This document shows positions 1 to 10,787 of a stretch of DNA of 64,000 nucleotides, in pieces. The translations under genes and the position numbers were made by a program. Source of the DNA: Erythrobasidium yunnanense (taxonomy: Eukaryota > Basidiomycota > Cystobasidiomycetes > Erythrobasidiales > Erythrobasidiaceae); contig BCJC01000001.1 in the NCBI GenBank assembly GCA_001600175.1, positions 4,387,652 through 4,451,651 of the forward strand. The letters run 5' to 3'. Below the pieces are notes generated by a model, which saw only the letters and a list, made by a program, of their open reading frames with translations, searched no databases and was not told the origin of the DNA. The number at the start of each line of letters is the position of its first letter. Positions within the stretch are counted from its first letter, which is position 1.

Positions 1-1174
1 GACAGCCGGCGAAGCTGATTTTGGTGATTGAATGAGACGGTCTATGAGTGTGACAGCAATCGAGACTGCGCTGCTATCGCCAACAGGCAGTGTGATGTGA
101 CGGGTTGCTTCCGTGAAGACACGTTCGCAGTGCTCGTCTGATCCAGCCGCCATTCCTATCCACTCATTGAGAAGCTTGATGTGATGTGTGCTTGGGAAGG
201 TCCACTTTCTTGTAGCACCGAAGAATCGCTCCGCCTCGCCGTTTTCGTCGAACGCCAATTGCGAAGTAGCGAGTCCTGCAAGCTTCGCAAGTTGGTTCTC
301 CTGCAACTCAGCGCCAGGTACTCCAGCTGCGAACTCATCCCAAACGTTCTGCTCCGACAGTAAACGTATTGCAGTGTTTGCGTAATCTCGCCTCTTTTGC
401 GTTACTGTAGCGTTGACAGACTTGATGCCATACTCTGTATCCGGTAGCGCTAGCTGCACGAACTCAAGCAATAGTACGCCCTTCTCGAATGGTGTTAAGC
501 TGAGCTTGTCCACCAGAGCAGGCAGGTCAATGTTCTTGAAGGTATCGACTGTAGCGACTGAGGGGTCATTGAGACCTGATAGGAAGGCATTGGCCATTTT
601 TTCGACAGAGAGTGGATCAGACGCGAGCTTCTTGGCCTCTTGTTGCAGGATCCGCAAGTAGACGGGCAGCTGGGCTGGCGAGGGTGTGTTCGCACCGCTG
701 GGAGATAGGATGCCATCTTTGCTGTTGCCGGAGAGGGATGAGTTATTGGTAGATGACGATGTAGACTGTGTAGTCGGGGCACACGCCAGTAAGAGTCGGC
801 GCAGGAAGTAGTACTGGGCTTCCGGGTTGTGCTGGTCGATGAGCTGTAACACAGAGTACGTTATTAGCATCTGGTGATTATCATATATAGCAGGTACGCA
901 CTCCTGCGATATCTGCGCGATTCTTTGCAAAGTTATCCTCTGACAGCGTCGACAGAAGGAAGCTGATCTGGGCTTTGACGATAGTAAGGAGGGACGAGCT
1001 TGACGAGCCTCCATTTGACGGGCTTTGCGCTCCAGCTAGACCTGGAGGGAGTGTCCCGCTCATCGACGACGTTGATCTATGCCCTCCAGCCCGCCTCGAG
1101 CTGCCGTAGCCATGCGAGCTGCCATCGCCGTCGAGGCCAGGCGGTGGGCTCGTAACGCTGCCGCTGTTCGACAT
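1..1174 (-). CDS. NOT1: CCR4-NOT complex scaffold subunit NOT1, N-terminal part (runs off the left edge)
   Basis: Two exons are visible: 902-1174 and 1-843, joined across a GT-AG intron in phase 0. After a Ser/Gly-rich leader of about 65 residues comes IVKAQISFLLSTLSEDNF, then an Asp-Gln-His-Asn-Pro-Glu-Ala-Gln stretch, which is the conserved opening of NOT1/CDC39 HEAT-repeat proteins. NOT1 is the scaffold of the CCR4-NOT deadenylase that controls mRNA decay and translation in the cytoplasm. About 372 residues are present, whereas the family is usually around 2000, so most of the gene lies to the left. I chose the ATG at 1174 because it is the first Met of the open frame and leads directly into the conserved block. 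Identification is by pattern recognition of the N-terminus only. Confidence 0.8.
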
Positions 1175-1930
1175 TCAAGCAAGCGTAACGTTGCTCGTTT
1201 CTTGTGGTTCTTTCTTTGTCGCAGGCTTGCGTTTTGAGGGTGGTTTTCGAGACTCGATATCCTTAACGCCTACCACGCGCAAGCATCTTGAAGCAGCAGG
1301 CGATACCTTGGTATGATGATAGCAGTGTTGTTCGTCGTTCTCTATGCTACCATCTGAAATCTTTCCTGGATCTACGCTTTTTTGCTGGAAGCCGGCTCTG
1401 CACTTGGTCGTTTCGCTCGAAGTGCAAGGGAAGTAAAGTGCGAGTTGTCGGATAGAGCTGGGCAGTCAAAGTCATTTGAGCAAGACAAGAACAATAGGCT
1501 ATAGCATATAGTGGTCCTGATGTGTTTCTGGGAACCAACAGCTGCCTTACACGAAGATGTGCCTGAATACCGGCTTCTGCACATCCTACTGTGTTTATAA
1601 GTAGCGGATACTAATGAGTGTCAGTAGCTGCACAACAACAGATGGGTGTGCTTGAATCGCTCATCGCCAGCATCGCTGACTAGCAGGCGCTGACGTTGTA
1701 TGCTACATGTGCATAGAAATGCGTGATTCGGCTGTGTCAAACCCAATCAGCACATGGAGCTTTAGCACGCGAGCCTCATCTCACTCACGATCGTCGACTG
1801 GATTTGCCTGGCTCGATTCGCTGGCTTGCGAGGCAGTGCTGAATGATAGCGCGACCAATTTGGGAGCTGAAAGCCCCGTCCCCGACTATTGCCTCGATCG
1901 ACATACTCCTTGTGGATCGTTCATCCGTTT
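1175..1930. other. intergenic, NOT1 upstream region
   Basis: This 756-base stretch lies between the start of NOT1 and the 3' end of the next leftward-transcribed gene. Only short unconvincing open frames occur. It should contain the NOT1 promoter and the terminator of the neighbour, but I recognise no specific site. Confidence 0.5.
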
Positions 1931-2630
1931 CTACGCCTTATCGCCTTCGGAGTCCAGCTTTGCGAGCCCTTCCACAAGATCGTCCATGACGTCCCGCTCT
2001 TTCGCCTGTGTAGGCTGATGCTGCTCCTCCGCTTCCGTTAACAAGATGTTCGCAGGCATTTCCTCTTGCTTAGCTTTCCGATTCGGTTCCAATATCCCAC
2101 TATTGCGCTTGCTCGAGTTCTCGTCTGAAGGCTCCCAGCCCGGCGCTACTTTGCGCAGCTGTTCACGCTTCTTGCGGTTCTTCTCATCTTCTCTATCCTT
2201 TAAGAACGTAACCCGCTTCTCATGCTGTTCTTGTAGACTCCGTAGCCGATCTGCATGCGAGACGTGCGGAGGCGCAGGATGGAGGACATGGTCTTCGAGG
2301 GAGTATGGGTAGACGAACTAGATATTAGAATCAGTATATAGACAATCGAGGCGGTGCGAAACCATGTACGTAGGCTTGGATGTCTTCCGGCAATGGGTGT
2401 ATATCAGGCGGTAGCGTGACCTAGGTGAAGAGTCAGGACGCAGCCAGGCTGTAGTAGCGCGACGTTGTAAGTACCGGATTGGGTATCCATGTAGCAGGCG
2501 ACCGAATGAGCGGGACAAAGTCGATAAGGCTAGCCGAAGGGTGCGGAGGGTGTTCTGGCGAGCACAGTATAGTGGCATGCTTCTAAGCTTTGAATAATCC
2601 CTGATCAGGTGCAGTCTTCTTACGAGACAT
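1931..2630 (-). CDS. small conserved charged protein, function unknown
   Basis: Four exons rejoin in frame: 2624-2630 (only 7 bases, ATG plus four), 2475-2554, 2370-2420 and 1931-2317, giving 174 residues. The first intron has a strong GTAAGA donor. The central segment reads VTLPPDIHPLPEDIQAY then FVYPYSLEDHVLHP, a Pro/aromatic-rich motif that looks conserved. It is followed by a highly charged coiled-coil-like helix (residues about 75-125, rich in Lys/Arg/Glu) ending in VAPGWEP, then an acidic tail. There is no signal peptide or membrane segment, so it is probably soluble in cytosol or nucleus. I recall uncharacterised fungal proteins with a similar pattern but can assign no function. Confidence 0.6.
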
Positions 2631-2756
2631 TGAGCCGTACACAGATGACTATCGAGGTATGGTGAAGAAGCAAGTCCGGTCTATTTTGCACTTTGTGAAT
2701 ATTCAACTTGCTAGACATATTCTACTAGCTACACACTACTACTGCTGTTTTTCAAC

Positions 2757-3583
2757 TCATAAAGCTAAGAAAGCTACAGTAGCGATACAAGGCACCAAAC
2801 TAGCCAAGAGCTGTCCAGGCACGGCTCTTCCAGCAGCTGCTCCTGTATCGTAATACCACTCCGGCAGCGTGACGTTCTGTGCTAGGTCTGACGGATAAGC
2901 CACGACCTGAGTCGTCTGTCCAGGAGCAGTCGCCGTAAGTGTTGCAAGAGGTCGTCCCGTCATTGCGCCGCCTTCGAATACGCAGACTGCGCGAGATCCA
3001 CCGCTTTGGACTGTGCATTTGGCTGCTATTGCGTTGTCCTCAACTGTTTGTCCACTGAGACCGTTACTAGGCCTGGGCTGTCCTTTATTGACTACAGCAA
3101 TTCCAGACTCGTTGATAATCAGAATCTCTGCAAGAAGGGACGTGATCAGGAGAATGGGTAAGAAGTATGGATAGATACGCACCTTCCACATCAACTGGAG
3201 TGGCCGAAGGGATATTATTGAAAGTCGAAGCCGCAGGTCCAGAGTAGTACAGCGTGGTAGCAGGACCACCTTGCGCACACCTGGGGTCAGCGTAGCTCTT
3301 TGAGCTTGTAGTGGATCAAGCTACCTCTTCCAAGGACTGCATATGTGTACTGATCCAAGCTGAAGGTGTTGGGCACCTGTGGGTACCACAAATCGATGGT
3401 CACACCATCCGTTCGGGGCGCCGGGGTAGTCTCGCTCGCAGGAGGTACTTCGGAGTCAGAAATAGAAGTAGGTGCAGGTTGAGTTACGACTGTAGTACGT
3501 CCTGCCTGAGGGTTTGGAACAGGAGAAGCATTGGCTAGGAGGAAGGTGCTTAAGAAGCTCGTCAAGAGGATTCGAGAGCGCAT
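2757..3583 (-). CDS. secreted, probably GPI-anchored cell-surface protein
   Basis: Three exons (3325-3583, 3183-3269, 2757-3127) give 238 residues. The N-terminus is a clear signal peptide (MRSRILLTSFLSTFLLANAS) followed by a Thr/Pro/Ser-rich stretch likely to be O-mannosylated. The C-terminus has Gly-Ala-Ala-Ala then a hydrophobic run ending at the stop, as expected for GPI attachment. Between them are a LWYPQVPNTFSLDQYTYAVL segment and two or three cysteines. I do not recognise a catalytic family, so this may be a wall structural protein. The second acceptor (after GCGCAAG) was chosen because it alone keeps the reading frame. Confidence 0.6.
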
Positions 3584-4421
3584 GATTCGTTGTATTGTAG
3601 TAGAGAAGAAAGAGGAGGGAGCATAGCCGGGTTTCTTCCTTCTTTTGTAGGTAGCTTAAGCTGCGTCATAAGGAGGACAAGAAGGTCTTGTCAGGCACCG
3701 GCAACTAGGGAATTTTGCCGACCGCAAGGAACTCCCTTCTCTCGATGGAAGCCAACGCGGCCAAGGGCTTGCCTTTCCAGTCTTGTAAGTCGCGCATTCA
3801 TCGTGATTCGTGGAATTTGCCAGAAGCTTCCAGCGTGCCCCGAACGACAGGAAAGATTGATAGCTAGGACTGTTCATCTTTCGCAGCTGCCAGATGGTTT
3901 GCTTTCGTAGCATCAAAGACTATGCTTTGTACATGCCGCGCCGCCAGATGTGTTGTATCTCGCCTGCTTTGCAGGTCGAGAGATAATGACACTCAAACAG
4001 ACATACTCTTCGGAATACCAAAGAATGCAAGGCGTTGCGTTGCGTTCAAAGATTCGATGATTCACTGAATTCTGCAATCCCACATCTACGTATCGCGTAT
4101 CGTTGCGGCCAGACGTGTCCAGATTGTCGCGTCTCTTTCTGCATGAAGATGCCAGAATCTGCTAGACGTCTTACGACGCTTCAAGGCATTGCCAGAATGA
4201 TGTATACATGTCTCGTACTTTCTAGATATTGCTAGCAAAGCCAACCTGCAAATTTTTACAGCTTTTATCGTCATCACCGTCTTCCTTGTTCGAGAACCTT
4301 CGTCACAGAAATTTCGAAGCGCTGAGTGTGGAACTTTTGGAGTACGGGCTGTCCAGCTACCAACTACATCGCACTAAACAGCGAAGTAACCAACAGCAAC
4401 ACATCCATCACATCTACCATC
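3584..4421. other. divergent intergenic region upstream of HSP70
   Basis: This 838-base region separates two divergently transcribed genes, the secreted protein (leftward) and HSP70 (rightward). Open frames are short and lack coding character. Apart from the heat-shock element listed separately, I see no further recognisable site. Confidence 0.5.
4289..4315 (+). promoter_or_regulatory. heat-shock element of the HSP70 gene
   Basis: TTCGAGAACCTTC at 4289-4301 is a perfect three-unit TTCnnGAAnnTTC array. A second GAAnnTTC pair follows at 4308-4315. These are inverted nGAAn units as bound by trimeric Hsf1. The array lies about 110-130 bases before the HSP70 start codon, the expected place for heat-shock control. 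Confidence 0.7.
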
Positions 4422-5162
4422 ATGACTAAAGCAGTAGGAGTAAGTAGCATATCACAATCTGCCCTTTTTCGAACGAGCTTTGGCTGACTTTGGCTTCACA
4501 GATTGATCTCGGTACCACCTACTCCTGCGTAGGAGTATGGCAGAACGACCGTGTAGAGATCATCAGTAATGAGCGAGTCGAAATTGTCACTTTCGCGCTC
4601 AAGAACCAAACTCTGACATTTTTTGTCTTTGTCTTCCAGTCAAGGAAACCGAACCACACCTTCCTATGTAGCATTCAACGACAGCGAGCGTCTTATTGGC
4701 GATGCCGCAAAGAACCAGACAGCGTAGGTGCACCTTCTGAGCGCCTTGGTCGGACAGGAACTGACTTTTCGACTTCTGCAGCATGAACCCTCACAATACC
4801 GTCTTCGATGCTAAGCGTCTCATTGGCCGAAAGGTCAGCGATGCTGAGGTACAGGCCGACATGAAGGTATGTGAGATTCGCCGAAGTGGAAATTTGCATA
4901 ATCTGACATTATTCATTATAGCACTGGCCATTCAAGATTGTCGCTCAAGCTGGTGACAAGCCCGTCATTGAGGTCGAGTACAAGGGCGAGAAGAAGACCT
5001 TCACACCCGAAGAGATCTCATCCATGGTCCTCCTCAAGATGAGAGAGACCGCAGAGGCTTTCCTCGGTGGAGATGTCAAGCAGGCCGTCATCACTGTCCC
5101 TGCCTACTTCAACGACTCCCAGCGTCAAGCTACCAAGGATGCTGGTCAGATCGCCGGCATGC

Positions 5163-5193
<31 letters not shown>

Positions 5194-6734
5194 CGCTGCT
5201 ATCGCTTACGGTCTCGACAAGAAGGGCGCTTCTGGCGAGAAGAACGTTCTCATCTTCGATCTCGGTGGTGGTACATTCGATGTATCTCTCCTCACTATCG
5301 AGGAGGGTATCTTCGAGGTCAAGGCTACCGCTGGTGACACCCACTTGGGAGGAGAGGATTTCGACAACAGACTAGTCAACCACTTCACTCAGGAGTTCAA
5401 GCGAAAGAACAAGAAGGATCTCGCCGGAAACGCTCGTGCCCTCAGACGTCTCCGCACTGCATGCGAGCGAGCAAAGCGAACCCTTTCCTCCGCCGCCCAG
5501 ACCACCATCGAGATTGACTCTCTTTACGAGGGCATCGACTTTTACACCTCCATCACTCGTGCTAGATTCGAGGAGCTGTGCCAGGATCTCTTCAGATCCA
5601 CCATGGACCCAGTCGAGAAGGTCCTCCGCGACTCCAAGATCGACAAGTCTTCCGTACACGAGATTGTCCTTGTCGGTGGATCCACCCGTATCCCCAGAGT
5701 TCAGAAGCTCGTCTCCGACTTCTTCAACGGCAAGGAGCCCAACAAATCTATCAACCCCGATGAGGCCGTAGCCTACGGTGCCGCCGTCCAGGCTGCCATC
5801 CTTACCGGTGACACTTCCGAGAAGACCCAGGATCTCCTCCTCCTCGATGTCGCCCCTCTCTCCCTCGGAATTGAGACTGCCGGAGGTGTCTTCACTCCCC
5901 TCATCAAGCGAAACACAACCGTACCAACCAAGAAGTCCGAGATCTTCTCCACCTACGCAGACAACCAGCCAGGTGTACTCATCCAGGTCTTCGAGGGAGA
6001 ACGTGCACGAACCAAGGACAACAACCTTCTCGGAAAGTTCGAGCTCTCTGGTATCCCTCCTGCTCCTCGTGGTGTACCTCAAGTCGAGGTCACCTTCGAT
6101 GTCGATGCTAACGGTATCTTGGTGAGTCGCCGCCGTCCATCCCAGACTTTCACTAAAGCTGACATTTGTATTCACAGAACGTCAACGCTGCCGACAAGAC
6201 AACTGGAAAGAGTCAGAAGATCACTATCACTAACGACAAGGGCCGTCTATCCAAGGAGGATATTGAGCGAATGGTTTCCGAGGCCGAGAAGTACAAGTCT
6301 GAGGACGAGGAGGCAGCCGCCAGGATTGGAGCTAAAAATGGACTAGAGAGCTATGCGTACAATCTCAGGAACTCAGTGGAGGGAGATTTGGCGGATAAGA
6401 TTGATGCCGCCGACAAGGAGACTCTCCTGGCCAAGATCAAGGAAACCACCGAATGGCTCGATGGAGCCTCTGAGGCTTCGAAAGACGAGTTCGACTCATA
6501 TCAGAAAGAGCTGGAAGCAGTAGCAAACCCCATCATGCAGAAAGTGTATTCAGCTGCTGGAGCAGGCGCTGGTGGCATGCCTGGTATGCCCGGAGCTGGT
6601 GGTCCGGGTGGCTTCCCAGGTGCTCCAGGTGGTGCAGGTGCTAAGAACGACGAGGAGCCTTCTATCGAAGAGGTGAGCTGCTTTTACATGACATGAAATG
6701 GATTTTTTCTAACAATTTGCCTCAGGTCGATTAA
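4422..6734 (+). CDS. SSA1: cytosolic HSP70 chaperone (SSA/HSC70 type)
   Basis: Seven exons (4422-4439, 4502-4572, 4640-4723, 4782-4866, 4922-6121, 6178-6672, 6726-6734) encode 653 residues, normal length for cytosolic HSP70. The ATPase domain shows [13 protein letters not shown], the phosphate-binding [12 protein letters not shown] and [14 protein letters not shown]. The substrate-binding domain and a Gly/Pro/Met-rich tail follow, ending in EEVD, the docking motif for TPR co-chaperones and the mark of cytosolic forms. Two oddities: intron 2 (4573-4639) must use a GC donor to restore the family sequence and the frame, and the last coding exon holds only Val-Asp-stop (9 bases). The promoter carries a heat-shock element, so the gene is probably heat-inducible. 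Identification is essentially certain. Confidence 0.97.
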
Positions 6735-6865
6735 ACTCGTACGCTTCCTTCTATATCGCTCGTTCTAGTAAAAGCAAGATCATGTACTTTCTATCTTAGA
6801 TGCTATTAGTAGTGAGTTACGATGCAATGCAACGTTTGTCTCTTTGCCTATTACCAAATGGATTC

Positions 6866-8029
6866 ATGGTTCTCGACTCTGGCAAAACGCGACGGCTGTT
6901 GCTACTACTTTTGCCTGTGATTGGCCTATTCTACCTTCTAAGATACACCGCAAGCCATGCTGGACATTTGCCCTCTGCGCCTACGCATCTTAGCGCTTTG
7001 TCAAGAATTGTCAATGACAGCCAGCGAGAGGAACTCGTTCAAGACAAATATAGGCAAGCACTGGCGATACTTACAGCTTCATTTGCTAATTCGAAGTACA
7101 GTATTATCGTATCGACGTACAACCGCTTAGAGCATTTGAATCAGTTCCTGCAAACGTATGGCTCTGGAAGTCTACCTCGTTTGGACGCGATTTTCATAGC
7201 ATGGGTAAGCTAGCACACTCTTATAGATACACTATCATCTAAAATGTCATCTTGCAGGGCCTAGGAGGGCACGATCCGCCTGCTTTTATCGATACTTCAG
7301 GGCTCGCTGTACCTGTCTATTACGAGCGTGCAAAGCGCAACTCCCTCACAGAACGCTTCCGCAAACCTTCAAAGATGCGTACCCAAGCTGGCTTCTGGGT
7401 AGACGATGATCTCGCTTTCCGACCTCAGGATATCGAGTTGGCATTCGACACGTATCTAGATCTGGGCAGAGACGCTCATCGAATAGTAGGCTTCTCAGGA
7501 AGACTGGCAGAGAAACTTAAGAGCGGAAACTGGGCGTACAAGCTTTCCACCCTAAGCTATTCGATGATTCTCACGAACGCTGCTTTTCTCGATACACAAA
7601 TGCTGGCATGGTTCTGGAAAGAAGATGAGCGGATACGGAAGTCAATAGAGTATGTGGATAAGCATATGAATTGCGAGGATATCCTCTTCAATTGTAAGCT
7701 GGGCTATCTTCGAATTGACTAAGAGTTGCTAATGTTTTATGATAGTCGCGGTATCAGATCAGAACAAGCTATCGCCTATACTAGTGGAAAATAAAGATCT
7801 AGTCCAAGTCGCTACATCCGGAATATCGAATCAGCCAGGCCACTATCTCGAAAGAAGTGCCTGCGTACAAGCTTTTACCGAGATCTGGGGAAACCCGCTG
7901 AAGACCAGCCGTGTGAAGATTACGCCAAACACCCGAGAGAAGAGTCCGAAGACTGTACCGCTTGACGAGAAGTATAGGCCGACAGGAAAGACGTGGGCTG
8001 AAGATAAGCAATTCATAGAGCCGCAGTAG
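6866..8029 (+). CDS. exostosin-type glycosyltransferase, family GT64 (copy a)
   Basis: Three exons (6866-7204, 7258-7693, 7746-8029) give 352 residues. A short basic N-terminus and one hydrophobic anchor (RRLLLLLLPVIGLFYLLRY) predict a type II Golgi enzyme. The GT64 (EXT C-terminal domain) pattern follows: SIIVSTYNRLEHLNQFL, LPRLDAIFIAW, ERFRKPSKMRTQAGFWVDDD with the metal-binding Asp cluster, YSMILTNAAFLD, and HMNCEDILFNF near the end. GT64 enzymes use UDP-GlcNAc-type donors with retention; the acceptor here is unknown. The ATG at 6866 was preferred because it puts the anchor at the very N-terminus; in-frame Mets upstream (6800) are possible. A paralog lies at 10788-12350 with two shared intron positions. 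Confidence 0.85.
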
Positions 8030-8504
8030 AGAGTCGTTGTCGTTTGGAGTTTCAGCTAGAAGTTTAGAAGTTTATCGGTGTCGTTTTGTAACATAATGTC
8101 TGCGGATGCGAAACATGGGTCAGCTTCCTCTGTCAGCGGGTGACGCACCTGATGCAATTGGCGTCGGTGCCTTCATCTTATTCCTATTTCATAGTAACAA
8201 TATCTGCCCGAGGTCTATGCCATTCAATCTGCCAAAGGCTGCCACGCCGAGAATGTTGCCAGCATCGTTGCCTGAGTTGCGGTTCATTATCTCGGAATCG
8301 ATGTAGAGCGCGGATCTCGAAGGAAGAACAAACGCCTCGAGCGAGAAACCGCCTGCTTACCGTCCCAGTCAACAAACTTGCCGGTTATCTCGTCATTGAG
8401 GAAGATCCGAAGGTTGTCGTCTGAAAAGTAACTCCTCTCATGCCCACACCTTCCCCGCTTTATTGAAACCAAATCAGAATTTTGCCATTACTGACTTGAG
8501 AGAT
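8030..8504. other. intergenic, possible gene remnant
   Basis: No intact gene is present. On the minus strand around 8370-8440 a short frame reads YFSDDNLRIFLNDEITGKF and looks faintly coding, but it has no supported start or splice partners. It may be a remnant linked to the decayed gene immediately upstream. Confidence 0.3.
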
Positions 8505-9232
8505 TTACGAGGCGTGCTTCTTCACCTTCTTCATCTCTCCTGGAAGTGACTGGGTAGCGATGTGCGGGAAGGGAATTCCGGCCAGCTTGTAGATGAATAG
8601 GATGAGAGGATCTACCGATGAATTCCATCAGCGAGTTAAAGGTTCTGTTGCTAGCAGAAATCTCTGTTATTAGAAGAGGGAAAGGGACCTTTGCAATCTT
8701 GTAAATCAAGAGGCAGAGGAGCATCTGCGCACAAAGTGTCAGACCATTATCCCAAGCTACATGGGCAACGACTCACCTTCTCCCCATAAGCTTTGTCATG
8801 GCTGCTGGTGGGGAATGAGTCTTGTCCTCATCGGCTTTGTTGATGCTTTGCTGCACACCGATACGAGAAGGGACCGTTTTGAGGTTCGCTTCCTCCAGCA
8901 AAGCATCTGTAAGGATCATGTCGTAGTAGGCTCCTCCCAGGTTCTTGTCATGCACCTTCGAGGGGTATGCGTTAAACACGAAGGCTCTCGGCTCTTCCTC
9001 GGCGGTAACCAGCAGCAGTAGCCTTCCTGGAAGTCTTCTCGGCGGAAGACCACAGGCTCTTTAACTTGAGCTTGCTCTCATCCTTCTCCGATAGCTTGAT
9101 GAAATAAGGCTTCACCCTTCGGCAGCAGAACGTAGCCTGGGACGATGGTATCAGGATCGCTGGGCAACGCTACCAGGGCATCGTCCTGCTTTGCCAAGTC
9201 GCCAGAGGATTACGAGGAGGAGAGTTTAGACA
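8505..9232 (-). pseudogene. decayed protein-coding gene, family not recognised
   Basis: The minus strand shows coding-like blocks in different frames. They are GDLAKQDDALVALPSDPDTI and PGYVLLPKG near 9200-9120, YFIKLSEKDESKLKLKSLW near 9107-9051, and EEEPRAFVFNAYPSKVHDKN followed by YYDMILTDALLEEANLKTV near 8994-8868. A final block ends IPFPHIATQSLPGEMKKVKK just before a stop at 8505. An early stop follows a plausible ATG (MSKLSSS at 9232), and two single-base frame changes separate consecutive blocks, with no plausible introns to explain them. This looks like one host gene that has lost function recently, or a region with sequencing errors. A gene with unusual splicing is the alternative. 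I cannot name the family. Confidence 0.45.
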
Positions 9233-10787
9233 TGGTTGTTTGGTAAATTTGGTAGATTTTGAAAAAAGAAGCCCGAGATGCTTCGGGGCTCTCCCTTGAA
9301 GCGAGCTGATTTGTACCTCTCTTTCCATCTTCCTGTGACCTTGATGTGCTTGAAAGCTATTATAAGCCTGGCCAGCTTGTCGACCAGCGCACAGATACAT
9401 ATAGGAGTACCTCTGTACTTCAGCGCGGGTGTACTTCAGCTGTGCATAGCCAGGCGATGTCAGGATCGCAAGAGGTGCTAAGAATCGTGCTTGCACATTG
9501 CCGCCGCTCCTGCTTTACACATTCGTCTTGGCTTGTCCTCTTACGCGAGGATGAGCAGTACTTTGTCTGCTGGAGCTCGCCTAGCCCTCGTGAAGCACGA
9601 ACGCGCACCCGACAATGTATGCAAAGACTTGCGTGGACTGGAGATAGTAGCAGGTAAGCACGATCGTGTTGTTGTATTTCTGAGCGCCATTTCTTGCGAC
9701 GTGAACGTGCTTGTTTGCTTTTAACAAGGAGGCGTACGTATTCCACGAGCCATGAGCTGCAGAACTCGCGATGGGGCTCGCGAGACCAGATATAGACGAT
9801 ATATATGAAAGACGGTACTTCGTCAGGCATCGCCACAATGCCGTGTGGATCGCCGACTCTGTTGTGCGTAGTTGAAGCCTCGTAGTAGGTTGGCTTGCAG
9901 AGTCCGCACTTGAATGCTCAGGGGACAGTGAAAGCTGAAGACATGTGTGAGGATAAACTGTAGATGAGTAGATGCAAGGCTGATAGTGAATAGAAGTAGA
10001 GGTCAGCAGTGATGTATTAGGGTTAGGAGGGGAGATCAAGATTGGGACTCCATGAAGAGAGGAAAGAAAGACAACCCATGAAAGCCGAACGAAGGCCAAT
10101 TTATACTCTCCCACGATGGACGATCTCGGGAGATATGACGTCCACCTTCTACCTTCTGTCTTCCATTTCCATGACCGTGGAAGTTTTGTGACGGTTCGAC
10201 GGTCTTAGTGCGGTTTTTTCGATGTCCAACTCCAGAACAGTGGAAGATTCGGTAGATAGCGATAGCTTGGCCCGAAATAGCTGTTGTTCAGCAGAGCAAA
10301 GTAGGGTCTTCCAGGCTGAAGCGACCTTGCTTGAGTGGCTGCTTTCTGACCAATACGTAGTCCTTGAGGCCTGAGAATGAAGCAGAGGGAAGTAAGGAGG
10401 ATAAGCGGGAAGGCTAAGTGGAAAAAGAGGGTAGATCAGCCGCAAAGCCAAGAGGGGTGGTTTGCCATCCAGGCTCTAGATAACGGTATTGCATTAGGAC
10501 TAGCAAACAGGTAGTGGTATCATCTTCTAAACTTCACTACTTGTGGGTATATGTACTACTACGGTATGCCCTAATGACCTAGTCTACTATTCCAGGTCAT
10601 TCGCCTGGAGTGAATACTTGAGGTTATTGAGATTCTTGACAACAACATGTGGACCGCCCAAGAAGCACTGCAGGAGCTTGGACCGAAAGGATGACCGAAG
10701 GAGAGAAAACAGGGAGATTGCCGGAATTTCAGTCTAAGGGTTTTTAGGTTTTGGAGGAGTTGCGAGGAGAGTGAAGACGGTGTCCTT
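9233..10787. other. 1.5-kb stretch without a recognisable gene
   Basis: The longest open frame here (minus strand, about 177 codons at 9581-10114) has unstructured, low-quality coding composition and no family resemblance. No repeat, transposon end or RNA gene is evident. It separates the decayed gene from GT64 copy b. Confidence 0.45.

Noticed and set aside
5372-6175. A 267-codon open frame antisense to HSP70
   Set aside because: It is a by-product of the biased codons of a highly expressed gene on the other strand, with Leu/Gly/Ser/Asp-rich nonsense and no family resemblance.
9581-10114. A 177-codon open frame on the minus strand in the 1.5-kb gap
   Set aside because: Composition is unstructured (many Ser, Thr, Tyr, His) and no domain, signal or splice context supports it.
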